This document shows positions 25,253 through 33,494 of a stretch of DNA of 64,000 bases, one piece after another. Positions within the stretch are counted from its first letter, which is position 1. Each line of letters opens with the position of its first letter. The position numbers and the translations under genes were made by a program. The stretch lies in the NCBI RefSeq assembly GCF_965222285.1, contig NZ_OZ244942.1, positions 2,852,001 through 2,916,000 on the forward strand, given 5' to 3'. Under the pieces are notes generated by a model, which did no database searches, was not told the DNA's origin, and saw only the letters and a program-made list of their open reading frames with translations. The DNA is from Tepidicaulis sp002389665 (GTDB lineage Bacteria; Pseudomonadota; Alphaproteobacteria; Parvibaculales; Parvibaculaceae).

Positions 25253-28085
25253 CACTGAGCCTCCACAGCCCTCCCACACCCTCGTGGGAAAGAATCTCCC
25301 GAACGGCATCGCGGCGTAGTTCAGCGATCCGCTTATCCCGACTCTCCCAATCGAAATCCTCTTCTTCGATCTCATCTGCGGACTCTTCTACCCACTGCTT
25401 TGCAAACAGCCATTTGTGCCTTACGACCACGTCGCTCGGCTGCAGAAGCTCAAGGGCGCGCTTAGCCCTGTTAGCAGAAGTCGGAGAAACACCACGCCGC
25501 TTGGCCCGCCTAGTTGAGCATGCACGGCGAATGGCTTCTCTTAGGGAAGCTCGCGCATCGTCATGCGCCGGGCCGTGCGCCCACTCATCGACCAAATCCC
25601 ACACCTCTTCCTGGAACGATTCGTCGAATGCAGACAAACTGCGCGCCAAATCTGCGAGAGTGTCTTCATCGTGATGCGGCCACTCGACACAACGTTTAAA
25701 AGCGTAGACTGCAAAGTCCCTCATCTCTTCGAAGGTCACTGGATGCCCAGCCCCGGTGGAATCTGAGCGCCATTGCGGCCGGACATTGTAGTGTCCCATG
25801 CGGGGGCCGGTTTCAAACTGATCGACGCAGACCTTCCACCCAACTTCTGCATACCTCTGTATCAACAGATCAAGTGCATCCTTGCGCTGATGCAGAGAGG
25901 CTGCTGTTTGAGGCATCCAGGATCGAAATATAGAAGTGAGTGTGTTGTGGGGATTGTTGACCCAGTTGTCCTCGATAGGCTTTTCAGACAAGCGAGCCAG
26001 AATGAGGACCACGCGAGGCAGATGCACCGGGTTCCAAGCAAGTGTTTCTAAGGCCCACAGAAGCCCCGTACGGGGGCAGGTCGAAAAAACCCCGCTGTCC
26101 GCAGGCCTGAGGAGAGCAAATAACTCTGGACTATCTTTCCGAAGGTCCTTCTCCATGAGGTCAAGAAAAACCTCCGGCGCTGCCTCTGCATAGTGCGGTA
26201 AATCACGTTGCTGAGACTCTATGAGCTTTGCAGAGAACGGCGTCAGAAGCTCCCTGATAAGTTTTTCGACTTCGTACCCCACATTCATACTTAAGCGATC
26301 ACCGAACCAGTTCGGTCCATGAACAGCCAAAAGAACCAGAGTTTCGCAAACCGCCTGACGAAGAACGCCTGAGTGTGCTCTGACCTTTCCATAGACACCC
26401 GCAGCCCACCTCCTATCTTCCGGCAAATCCAAAGAAGGGTCTTCTTCTGACAATACAAGTCGGGCGGCAGCAAAGAACCTCTTCAGGTCGTCCTCAGTAA
26501 TCGCATGTGCAATGGCGTATATCGCGTCGATCTTCGACACAACGCCTCGAGATTCGGCTATGGCCCATACCGGTGGATCGTCCAGCTGTCGGAGCCTCAT
26601 CACTGCGCGCTCGATTTCGTCATACTCTTTGTGGTCCGATACCAAAGTTAGGACCCTTCGATCTGCCTCTGAGTCAGTGATCCAATTACCGATGAGAGAA
26701 ATGGGTGTAAGCAGCTGCGCGGCTTCACTGTCTTCTGCCCACACCGGCCGCTTGAGCGCTCCGTTGGTGGCCAAGCGCCTACGAAGAACAGTAGGAGAGC
26801 CGCCAGACTCTCGCTGCAGGCTGTCGATCTCCTCCGACCGGAAGCCCATCTTCTCTAGTGCCAGCCTGAAGGGTTCGCGGGGGAGGATATCCAAGCGGAT
26901 ATCCGCATCATCAGCAGGAACGTTCTTCAGACGGACGATGATTGTATGAAGTTGCCTAACCAGACCTCCGAGTTGTCTTTCAATTTCATCGCTGTCGATA
27001 ACTAGGAGCACGTCTGTTTGCGAAGAAGCCAATCTGCGCAAAGCATCGACATCACGCACGACAACCACTTGATCAACATATGCTTGAAGTTCGGCTCCCC
27101 CGTTTGAGAACAGAGAAGCCAAGAACGCCAATCCCTCGATCTTGGAATCTGCAGCAATAGTTCTCGGCGTTTGGGGGCTTTCTTTCAGCCAGCTCAATAT
27201 TCCCGCCGTGTGTTGTTCAATACTCTGCGCAAAGAGTTCAGGAACCAATGGTGTGCTTGTCGCGCCAGCCCATTCATTCCAACACTCTCCAATCGTCACG
27301 ATGCCTCGTGCCGGACGCCCAAAGCGCTCGCCCAGCCAAGCTTGAGCTGGTACAGACTGCTCAACCCACTGCTCAAGATCACTAGCATCGTAAGCTCGCA
27401 CAGCTTTCCAGCTATTCTCCGCGCTCTTTTTCTGGGCCCATTCAGTTTTTCCTGGCCAGTTTCTCGGCGTTACGAAGACAAATGTGATTTCCGAGCGTTC
27501 TTTCGCACTGACCTTCTCGGTACGCGCCGCATAGTCTGCTTCCGCCTTTGCGGACGGCCTCTGATCGCAACCAAACTCCCAACCTGACTTGCCGGACGGC
27601 ACCCAAGCCGAGACGGCATCAGCCTCGACCCATCCGTCCCAGCCATGACGTTGGGCATTGTCGAAGCCGGGGAAATCTACTGCCGAGATTTCACTCGCGG
27701 CGGTGTGGACGAGCTTGCGCAATAGAACCGGGAGTTGGCTTCGCGCATCGATCTCGCTCGCCCATTGCTCAAGTTCGGTGGCCGTGATCTTGAGGAAACT
27801 GGGCACGTGCCTGCCAACCGTTAGCGCGGCACTCTGCACCTTGGTGTCGTTGCCATCGTACGCCGCCTGCAACTGCAGGAGCGCTTCACGGTCAGCGCCG
27901 AAGGCCTTCTGAAGGCGGAGCGCCATTGTGGGCGAGAGCTTTGACTTGCCGTTCAGAAAGTTCGACAGCGTCGGGCGGCTTACGCCCAGCATCTCGGCGG
28001 CCTTGGAGACAGAGACACCTTTCGGGATCACGTTTTCCCGCACGTACGCTCCAGGATGGCGCGGCTTGGCTTGCTCAACAGTCAT
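25230..28085 (-). pseudogene. Large HigA-like HTH protein with a nuclease-like domain, 3' end cut by the IS
   Basis: 945 native residues remain. The N-terminus is a HigA/XRE-type DNA-binding domain (HPGAYVRENVIPKGVSVSKA... SRPTLSNFLNGKSKLSPTMALRLQKAFG; 8-70). Residues about 120-260 (WDGWVEADAVSAWVPSGKSGWEFGCDQ, KAEADYAAR, TFVFVTPRNWPGK) look like a PD-(D/E)XK nuclease fold of the kind seen in defence proteins. The rest is long, helical and unrecognised. The last six residues come from the IS terminal repeat, so the natural C-terminus is lost. A self-regulated defence protein is the best guess; activity of the remnant is unknown. Confidence 0.72.
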
Positions 28086-28112
28086 GGCGAGGCCCTAGTT
28101 GTCATCGCCCCC

Positions 28113-28141
28113 ACAATACCGTAATGTGTAGCGTGACGCAA
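28113..28141 (-). promoter_or_regulatory. Candidate promoter of the HTH/nuclease-like gene
   Basis: On the minus strand TTGCGT (28136-28141), 17-bp spacer, TATTGT (28113-28118), about 28 bp before the ATG at 28085. The HTH protein may act on its own promoter. Confidence 0.4.
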
Positions 28142-28178
28142 TACAGTTCCGCATTGCTGCCGCATACGGACGTCGCCA

Positions 28179-28364
28179 GTGGACAAACTCGATCTGAATC
28201 GAACCGCGGCGCTGCTCACGGTCATCGTAATGATCGCGATAGCAGCGCTATCGGGATACCGGCTGGTCATAGGGCCGTCAGGCCTGACCTTCGAAAGAGC
28301 CGCCTCGACCTCGGTCGAAGCGGCAGATTCGATTGCGAACGGACGGATAGATGGCGCTCAATGA
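28179..28364 (+). CDS. Possible small membrane protein
   Basis: A GTG-started frame of 61 residues with one clear membrane segment (ALLTVIVMIAIAALSGYRLVI) and a polar tail. No ribosome-binding site is visible, and the end overlaps the convergent 73-residue gene by 7 bp. The amphipathic composition is protein-like but the evidence is thin. Confidence 0.4.
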   Translation: MDKLDLNRTAALLTVIVMIAIAALSGYRLVIGPSGLTFERAASTSVEAADSIANGRIDGAQ

Positions 28365-28579
28365 GCGCCACCCTCCGTAGCCGGATAGATATACAGGTCG
28401 CCGGAAACGATCTGACTGCCGGTGAGCCGGACAAAGATCCCGCCATCGGCGCGATCCCAGGCAGCGCCAACGCGCATCAGGCCTGAGTTCTTCCCACGCA
28501 CTCGCGGAGCTTTCACAACCCAGTCCGGACTCCGGCCGGAACGGGCACCTTCTTCCGTATTTTGATTGATGTTCGACAT
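28358..28579 (-). CDS. Small hypothetical protein of the island
   Basis: This 73-residue soluble protein (SPDWVVKAPRVRGKNSGLMR... AAWDRADGGIFVRLTGSQIVSGDLYIYPA) has a strong ribosome-binding site, GAAGGAG 7 nt before the ATG. The beta-rich C-terminal part recalls small plasmid-borne proteins of the DUF736 kind, but the match is loose. The function is unknown. Confidence 0.68.
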   Translation of the reverse strand: MSNINQNTEEGARSGRSPDWVVKAPRVRGKNSGLMRVGAAWDRADGGIFVRLTGSQIVSGDLYIYPATEGGAH

Positions 28580-29013
28580 TGCAGGTCTCCTTCACAAGAC
28601 GGTCTGGTTTATTCCAGCCGATGGCAGCGGGAGACGCCGCCGCGATGAGACGCGGGTCAGCAACTGCGGGAATGGTCAACACGGGTCGGCTTTGCCGACT
28701 GGTGCGGGCAGACCATTGACCCGTGTCGAGCGGTGGCGAACCTAAGCGGACTGGCTGGATGAGGTTCACAGACGTCACGCATGGAGGCCGTCGAACGAGA
28801 TGACGGAGAAATATGCGGCCCGTTCGGCCGCTGACCGTAGCCTCAAGTGCTCGCAGCGAGCAGGCAACGGAAGAAGTCGCAAGCGGATTGAAGCTCCCCA
28901 AGCCTAAGAGAGCCAAGGGCTCGGCTTGGACGGCTCAGGGAAAGTGCTTTCCGCGCCTGGAGCTCAGATAGTGCTGAGGAGGAGCTGGCCGAGAGCCGGT
29001 TGCAGCAACCGCC
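28580..29013. other. 434-bp gene-free stretch with a nested inverted repeat
   Basis: No supported gene. ACACGGGTC (28679-28687) and GACCCGTGT (28718-28726) form a 9-bp inverted repeat, overlapped by a second pair GGTCAA / TTGACC; a small CGGC-ttt-GCCG hairpin lies between. It is close to the integrase stop and could be an accessory or replication-related site; no function can be assigned. Confidence 0.45.
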
Positions 29014-30201
29014 CTAAACGTCGGCCAGCTCTTCTGCGATGTCCTCGGCGGACTTAATCTTGTTCGGCCTCTCGCGCCGGACGTTAACGGCCGCCGCATC
29101 GATCACATTCTTGATGTGAGCGGCGTAGTGCTTCTCGATCATCTCGACGCTGGTGCGACAGTTCTTGGCCACCTGATAGATGTCGGCACCCTCCATCAGA
29201 CGCAGACTGATATAGGTGTGCCTCAGGGAATAAGCAGTGCGGCGTTTGCCGTCCCGGCTGAACTTCAAGCTCTCCTGATCGAGGACCGTGTTGAACATGC
29301 GCAGGTGGTTCGTCGGAAACACCTTGTCCATCGGCTGAGGGCTGTTGCGCTGGACGATGCGCTGATAGGGGCGCACGGCGTTCGGCATACTCTTGCAGTA
29401 GCCAACACCCCGCTTGCCCCTCACCTCGATCTCAAGGATGACCTCGCCGGTCGCCTCATCCTCAACGATCTCCACGTCCCTGTGCTCGATGTTGTATGCC
29501 TCATCGGGCCTGAGGCCGGTGTTGGCCATGAAAAGCACAAAGTCATGCAGGTCTTCCGCGTGCTTGCGGTGATTGGACTGACGAAGCTCGCGAGCGCGCT
29601 TCCGCGTGGCTTCGTAGAGCTGCTTGTATTCCTTCGGGCTGAACCACGGGCGATGCTCCAGCTTGCCCTGCGTCTTGTAGGGCGCAGACAGGTCGGGAAC
29701 GTGGCTGAGCCAGCCGTGACGCACGGCCGTCTTCAGCGTCTGGCGCAGGGTGACGATCTCATTGTGAAGGGTCTTGCGCGCCGGTGGCTGCCCGGTCTTC
29801 GATGTCTCGATCCGGTGAAGCCGGTACTCCTGCACCTTGCCCGCCGTCACTTCCGACAATCCAAGCTCCCCGAAAAACGGGAGCAGGTGTAGACGCAGGC
29901 GGTCCTTGTGACCGCGCACCCAAGCGGGACTGCGTTCGCCCAGGGTGATCGCTTCATACTCAATGAGGAAGCGCTCAGCTGCCTGCTTGAAGGTCTTTTC
30001 GTTCTTCAGCTCACCGCGCTTCGATTTGCCGATGAGTTCGAAATACCAGTCCTCCGCAACATCCTTGGCGTGAGAAAGGCTCTCCTGCTTTGTGGTCATG
30101 CGCCGGTTCCGGCCATTCAGATAAGTCGAGCACTGCCAGTTCTTCGAATTGGAACGTCGGTAGACATGAACCTTCCCACCCAGAATCGTGTGCTTTTCCA
30201 T
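29014..30201 (-). CDS. int: Tyrosine integrase of the island
   Basis: This 395-residue recombinase has an N-terminal arm-binding domain (VHVYRRSNSKNWQCSTYLNGRNRRMTT), a core-binding domain (KTFKQAAERFLIEYEA... VRGHKDRLRLHLLPFFG) and a catalytic domain. Catalytic residues seen are Arg in NTGLRPDEAYNIEHRD, YSLRHTYISLR (His-x-x-Arg type) and the final Tyr in EKHYAAH. It lies 140 bp from the intact tRNA, the usual place for tRNA-site integrases, and must be the enzyme that made the 46-bp repeats. It is intact, so excision is plausible. Confidence 0.95.
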   Translation of the reverse strand: MEKHTILGGKVHVYRRSNSKNWQCSTYLNGRNRRMTTKQESLSHAKDVAEDWYFELIGKSKRGELKNEKTFKQAAERFLIEYEAITLGERSPAWVRGHKDRLRLHLLPFFGELGLSEVTAGKVQEYRLHRIETSKTGQPPARKTLHNEIVTLRQTLKTAVRHGWLSHVPDLSAPYKTQGKLEHRPWFSPKEYKQLYEATRKRARELRQSNHRKHAEDLHDFVLFMANTGLRPDEAYNIEHRDVEIVEDEATGEVILEIEVRGKRGVGYCKSMPNAVRPYQRIVQRNSPQPMDKVFPTNHLRMFNTVLDQESLKFSRDGKRRTAYSLRHTYISLRLMEGADIYQVAKNCRTSVEMIEKHYAAHIKNVIDAAAVNVRRERPNKIKSAEDIAEELADV

Positions 30202-30234
30202 CTGCTGCCCTTTCGCGCTTCGTCACCCTCAAAA

Positions 30235-30254
30235 ATGTGTAAGACATGTGTAAG
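30235..30254. other. Candidate integrase arm-type sites, right end
   Basis: ATGTGTAAG occurs at 30235-30243 and 30246-30254, spaced 11 bp apart, one helical turn. A one-mismatch copy lies at the left island end (1007-1015). Confidence 0.45.
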
Positions 30255-30303
30255 GGTATCACGACGCAAAATGAGGCCAAGAGCAAATTTGGGGTAGAAA
30301 TGG

Positions 30304-30336
30304 AAAAGCCCGCTAAACCAATGGCTTAGCGGGCTT
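30304..30336 (-). terminator. Island-supplied terminator for tRNA-Met
   Basis: The minus strand reads AAGCCCGCTAA / TTAGCGGGCTT (11-bp perfect stem, 9-nt loop) followed by TTCC. It lies 5 bp beyond the tRNA CCA end and replaces the native terminator now stranded at 851-881. Confidence 0.75.
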
Positions 30337-30340
30337 AAAT

Positions 30341-30418
<78 letters not shown>

Positions 30419-30590
30419 TCAGTGGAGAGGCCGCTTTATAGCAGCTTTGTCAGATTTGTGAACACCTATCGGCGGAATTTCCGAAAAAATATTTCTTCAA
30501 AAAGCGGTTATTTTTTAGGGGTTTAAGCCCCCTGGCCGAGGAGCAAGCCCCGCCGCCGGTCTCCGTCCGATTTTGCGCTCCGCCATGCGA

Positions 30591-30616
30591 AAGGGGGCTG
30601 CCTTAGCAGCCCCCTT
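30591..30616 (-). terminator. Strong hairpin downstream of the short ORF
   Basis: A perfect 11-bp stem AAGGGGGCTGC / GCAGCCCCCTT with a 4-nt loop; on the minus strand it ends TTTC. It could end the transcript of the 26-codon ORF at 30716-30796 (100 nt upstream). Confidence 0.5.
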
Positions 30617-30715
30617 GAGACTTCCCCGGGCTCTGCCGGGCCCGCATCACAAAGCGGAATGAAGCCGTGAGATCGCAGTCTTTAAGTCTCGAAGGGTGTC
30701 AAACCCCAAGGCGTG

Positions 30716-30796
30716 TCAGACGGACGGTGAAGGCTGCTCCGCCGCCGTGTAAGACCCGCTAAGCCTCAAAGACACGAACGAAATCCCACTAGACAT
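30716..30796 (-). CDS. 26-codon short ORF with a 15-nt perfect Shine-Dalgarno
   Basis: The ATG at 30796 is preceded by GAAAGGAGGTGATCC, complementary over 15 nt to the 3' end of the 16S rRNA in this window, with GGAGG 7 nt from the ATG. The peptide (MSSGISFVSLRLSGSYT...) is hydrophilic, has no signal and ends in TGA. Such an extreme ribosome-binding site is far beyond normal genes. It may be a leader peptide or a small conserved protein; the strong hairpin at 30591-30616 may close the transcript. The gap 30420-30715 contains no other gene. Confidence 0.6.
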   Translation of the reverse strand: MSSGISFVSLRLSGSYTAAEQPSPSV

Positions 30797-30922
30797 CGGA
30801 TCACCTCCTTTCGATTGTTGCACCAAGCCCTGACGCATCAGGTCCGGGAATCATGGCGCAGAAGAAAGTGATTTGCCAAGCCCTGCGGCGGCGTCCCCGT
30901 AACACGCAGCGCTAAAACGGCG

Positions 30923-31801
30923 TCAAACTGCCAAATATTGTTTGAGAAAATCGAGCTCGCGCGCGGCGACATCCTCAAAGAGCGCGCCCTGATAGACCCC
31001 GAAATGGCCGCAATCATAAGAGGCGATGGCAACTTTCTGCATTTTATCCGCCGCCTTGCGCGCCAGATCCGGCGGCGTGATCTGATCTTTCTCCGCCAGC
31101 ACGATAAGCGCGGGGCAGCGCACGTTCTCAGCCACCTTGCGCGGCTCATAGGCGCCGAGCTTGGTGAGAATGCGCGCCGGCACTTTGTTTTCCCAATTCG
31201 AGTCCGGCGGCACGAGATCCAGAAATTCTTTTGCCTCCTCCGCCATCATGCAGCCGAACTGCCCAGGCGCGCCGACGGCAGGGATCATATGCGCCCCGCC
31301 AAAAGCCCCTTTGATCTTGTCTTTCAGCACCGCGAGGGCCGCTTGCAGCTTCATCGGCAAAGAGAGCGTAATTTCCACACCGCCCACATAAGGCACTTGC
31401 GCGACAAGCGCTTTGACTTCCGGATGGCGCGCCGCCATTTCAATGACATGTCCGCCGCTAAAGGAAGAGCCCCAAAGGGCAAGGCGCGCGCCGTCCACCT
31501 CCGGCAGGTCTTTGACGCAGGCAATGGCCGCTTCCCAATCCTCCAGATGCCGGGCGGGATCGACGAGATTGCGCGGCGTGCCCGAACTTTCACCGAAATT
31601 GCGGTAATCGAAAACGAAAACCGCGATCCCGGCTTCGGCGAATTTTTCCGCGTAAGCCGGCAAGCGGAAGCGGCGCTCGGCGGAAAAGCCATGCGCCATG
31701 ATGAGGGCAGGCGGTCTTACCGTCCCCTCGGGCAAGTAAAGCCAGGCTGTACAGATGTCACCGCCGACACGGAAATAGCGGTTCGAACGGACAAAGCGCA
31801 T
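30923..31801 (-). CDS. Alpha/beta hydrolase
   Basis: This 292-residue enzyme has the alpha/beta-hydrolase core: oxyanion region MAHGFSAER, nucleophile elbow GSSFSGG, acid Asp in VLAEKDQITP and His in YDCGHFGVY. The catalytic triad is complete. The substrate is unknown; relatives include dienelactone-hydrolase-like and X-Pro peptidase-like esterases. The frame is open upstream to 32083, overlapping the P450 gene, but ATG 31801 with GGGGAG upstream matches the family N-terminus. Confidence 0.88.
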   Translation of the reverse strand: MRFVRSNRYFRVGGDICTAWLYLPEGTVRPPALIMAHGFSAERRFRLPAYAEKFAEAGIAVFVFDYRNFGESSGTPRNLVDPARHLEDWEAAIACVKDLPEVDGARLALWGSSFSGGHVIEMAARHPEVKALVAQVPYVGGVEITLSLPMKLQAALAVLKDKIKGAFGGAHMIPAVGAPGQFGCMMAEEAKEFLDLVPPDSNWENKVPARILTKLGAYEPRKVAENVRCPALIVLAEKDQITPPDLARKAADKMQKVAIASYDCGHFGVYQGALFEDVAARELDFLKQYLAV

Positions 31802-31952
31802 TTTTTCTCCCCTTCTTGGCCACCCCACAAACGCCTGCCGGCCCGCCAAGTTGCGCGGCCCCTGCCGGCCTTTGCACTGTGCACAACCGGAGGGATGGAC
31901 AAGGCAAGAATAGGCCAAGCGGGACAAGGAAAGAAATCTTACCTGCCCAAAC

Positions 31953-31984
31953 AAAAAAGCCCGGCGAAACCGCCGGGCTTTTGT
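31953..31984. terminator. Bidirectional-looking terminator after the first P450 gene
   Basis: AAAAGCCCGGCG-gaaac-CGCCGGGCTTTT-type stem with A and T runs on both sides, 17 bp past the P450 stop. It ends leftward transcription from the P450 and separates it from the hydrolase gene. Confidence 0.85.
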
Positions 31985-32000
31985 CCGTAACCGGGGGAGG

Positions 32001-33263
32001 TTACTTCTTCGGATGCACACGCACCGGAAGATCGGTAATGCCGTGCACGAAGACGGATTTCGTATAGGCGGGCTCACCCACAACTTCCACGAAGTCGAAC
32101 CGCTTCATGATCTCTTCCCAGAGAATGCGGATCTGCAGTTCGGCCATGCGGTTACCCATGCAGCGGTGAATGCCGAAACCGAAGGCCAGATGCTTGCGCG
32201 CATTCGGGCGGTCGATCAGGAATTCATAAGGCCGGTCGATCGCTTCTTCATCGCGGTTGCCGGAGACGTACCACATGGCGAGCTTGTCGCCCTTCTTGAT
32301 GGTCTTGCCGCCGAGTTCCACATCCTCAAGCGCGGTGCGGCGCATATAGGCAAGCGGCGTACGCCAGCGGATGATCTCGGAGACCATGTTCGGGATCAGC
32401 GAAAGATCGTTGCGCAGCTTGTCATATTCCGCAGGGAACTGGTTGAGCGCCAGAACGCCGCCGGACATGGAATTGCGCGTCGTGTCGTTACCGCCCACGA
32501 TCAGCAGCATCAGATTGCCGAGCAGTTCCATCGGCTCCATGCCCTGCATGGCCGGGTTATGGGCCATGAGTGAAATGAAATCGTTTTTCGGCGGCTGGTT
32601 GGCGCGCTCCACCCAGAGGCCTGCGAAGGTCTCAAGGCACTCGCGCAGCTCCGCGCGGCGCTCTTCATCATTCAGCCCCGTGTCGCCGCCGTCAGGCCCG
32701 GCCGTCGTCACATCGGACCACCAGGTCAGCTTGCGGCGCTGCTCGAAGGGAAAGTCGAAAAGCGTCGCCAGCATCTGCGTAGTGATTTCGATGGAAACGA
32801 GGTCCACCCAGTTGAAAGTCTCACCCACGGGCAGGCTGTCCAGCACCTTGCCGACGCGCTCGCGGATAAGGCTTTCCAGATCGGCCAGCGCCGGCGGCGC
32901 AACGGCAGGGCTCACCACCTTGCGCTGCACATCGTGCTTGGGCTGGTCCATCGCGATGAACATCTTCACGTTGAAGTCTTCTTCCGGGTCGGGAAGAACG
33001 ATCGCAGGCTCGGACGAGAACTGCTTGTGGTTCGTGTCGACCGCAACGATGTCGCTATATTTCGTGATCGACCAATAGGGGCCGAATTCCGGCGACTCGG
33101 CGAAATGCACCGGGTCTTCCTTGCGCATGCGGTCGAAGAGCACCCAGTGCTTCTGCTCGCTGAAATATTCGGGTACCGCGATATCGAAACCTTTCAGATC
33201 GACCGTGGCCGGATCGAAATTCGTATCGACGGGTTTCTCGGGTGTAACGGCGGCCTGACTCAT
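32001..33263 (-). CDS. Cytochrome P450, CYP153 type (copy 1)
   Basis: This 420-residue soluble bacterial P450 has I-helix GGNDTTRNS, K-helix EIIRW, and the heme loop HLAFGFGIHRCMGNRMAELQ with the Cys ligand. The GIHRCMGNR version and the overall length fit CYP153, terminal hydroxylases of alkanes and related chains. It needs a ferredoxin (present at 34846) and a ferredoxin reductase (not in the window). It has its own promoter with a palindrome (33346-33375), and a terminator separates it from copy 2. Confidence 0.93.
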   Translation of the reverse strand: MSQAAVTPEKPVDTNFDPATVDLKGFDIAVPEYFSEQKHWVLFDRMRKEDPVHFAESPEFGPYWSITKYSDIVAVDTNHKQFSSEPAIVLPDPEEDFNVKMFIAMDQPKHDVQRKVVSPAVAPPALADLESLIRERVGKVLDSLPVGETFNWVDLVSIEITTQMLATLFDFPFEQRRKLTWWSDVTTAGPDGGDTGLNDEERRAELRECLETFAGLWVERANQPPKNDFISLMAHNPAMQGMEPMELLGNLMLLIVGGNDTTRNSMSGGVLALNQFPAEYDKLRNDLSLIPNMVSEIIRWRTPLAYMRRTALEDVELGGKTIKKGDKLAMWYVSGNRDEEAIDRPYEFLIDRPNARKHLAFGFGIHRCMGNRMAELQIRILWEEIMKRFDFVEVVGEPAYTKSVFVHGITDLPVRVHPKK

Positions 33264-33345
33264 GGGGGCTCCTCCAGTTGATATTCGCGCCCCGCGCCAA
33301 CGCTCTTAAGGGCGTTTCAGCTTACGCAGGGTTTACTTGACATAT

Positions 33346-33375
33346 TCTATATAGGAAAAATGACGCCTGCGTCAA
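33346..33375 (-). promoter_or_regulatory. Candidate promoter and operator of P450 copy 1
   Basis: On the minus strand TTGACG (33370-33375) is followed by TATATA (33348-33353, 16-bp spacer) or TATAGA (33346-33351, 18 bp). The -35 box overlaps the palindrome TGACGC-ct-GCGTCA (33361-33374), a likely operator. Bases 33264-33345 hold only the untranslated leader. Confidence 0.5.
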
Positions 33376-33440
33376 CTTTAACCCGTATGCGCTTAGGGTG
33401 ATTTTCTTCCCATCCCGTCCAAATCGGCGCTTTCCGGGCA

Positions 33441-33473
33441 CAAAAAGACCCGGCGGAAACCGCCGGGTCTCAC
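33441..33473 (-). terminator. Terminator of P450 copy 2
   Basis: AAAAAGACCCGGCGG-aaa-CCGCCGGGTCT stem, with the T run in the minus-strand sense, 22 bp past the stop of the gene at 33495. Confidence 0.85.
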
Positions 33474-33494
33474 TGCGTCTGTAAACTAGATATT

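Noticed and set aside
28278..28916. 212-codon minus-strand frame near the integrase
   Set aside because: It runs through the 73-residue gene, which has a strong ribosome-binding site, and through repeat-rich non-coding sequence; the translation has no recognisable features.
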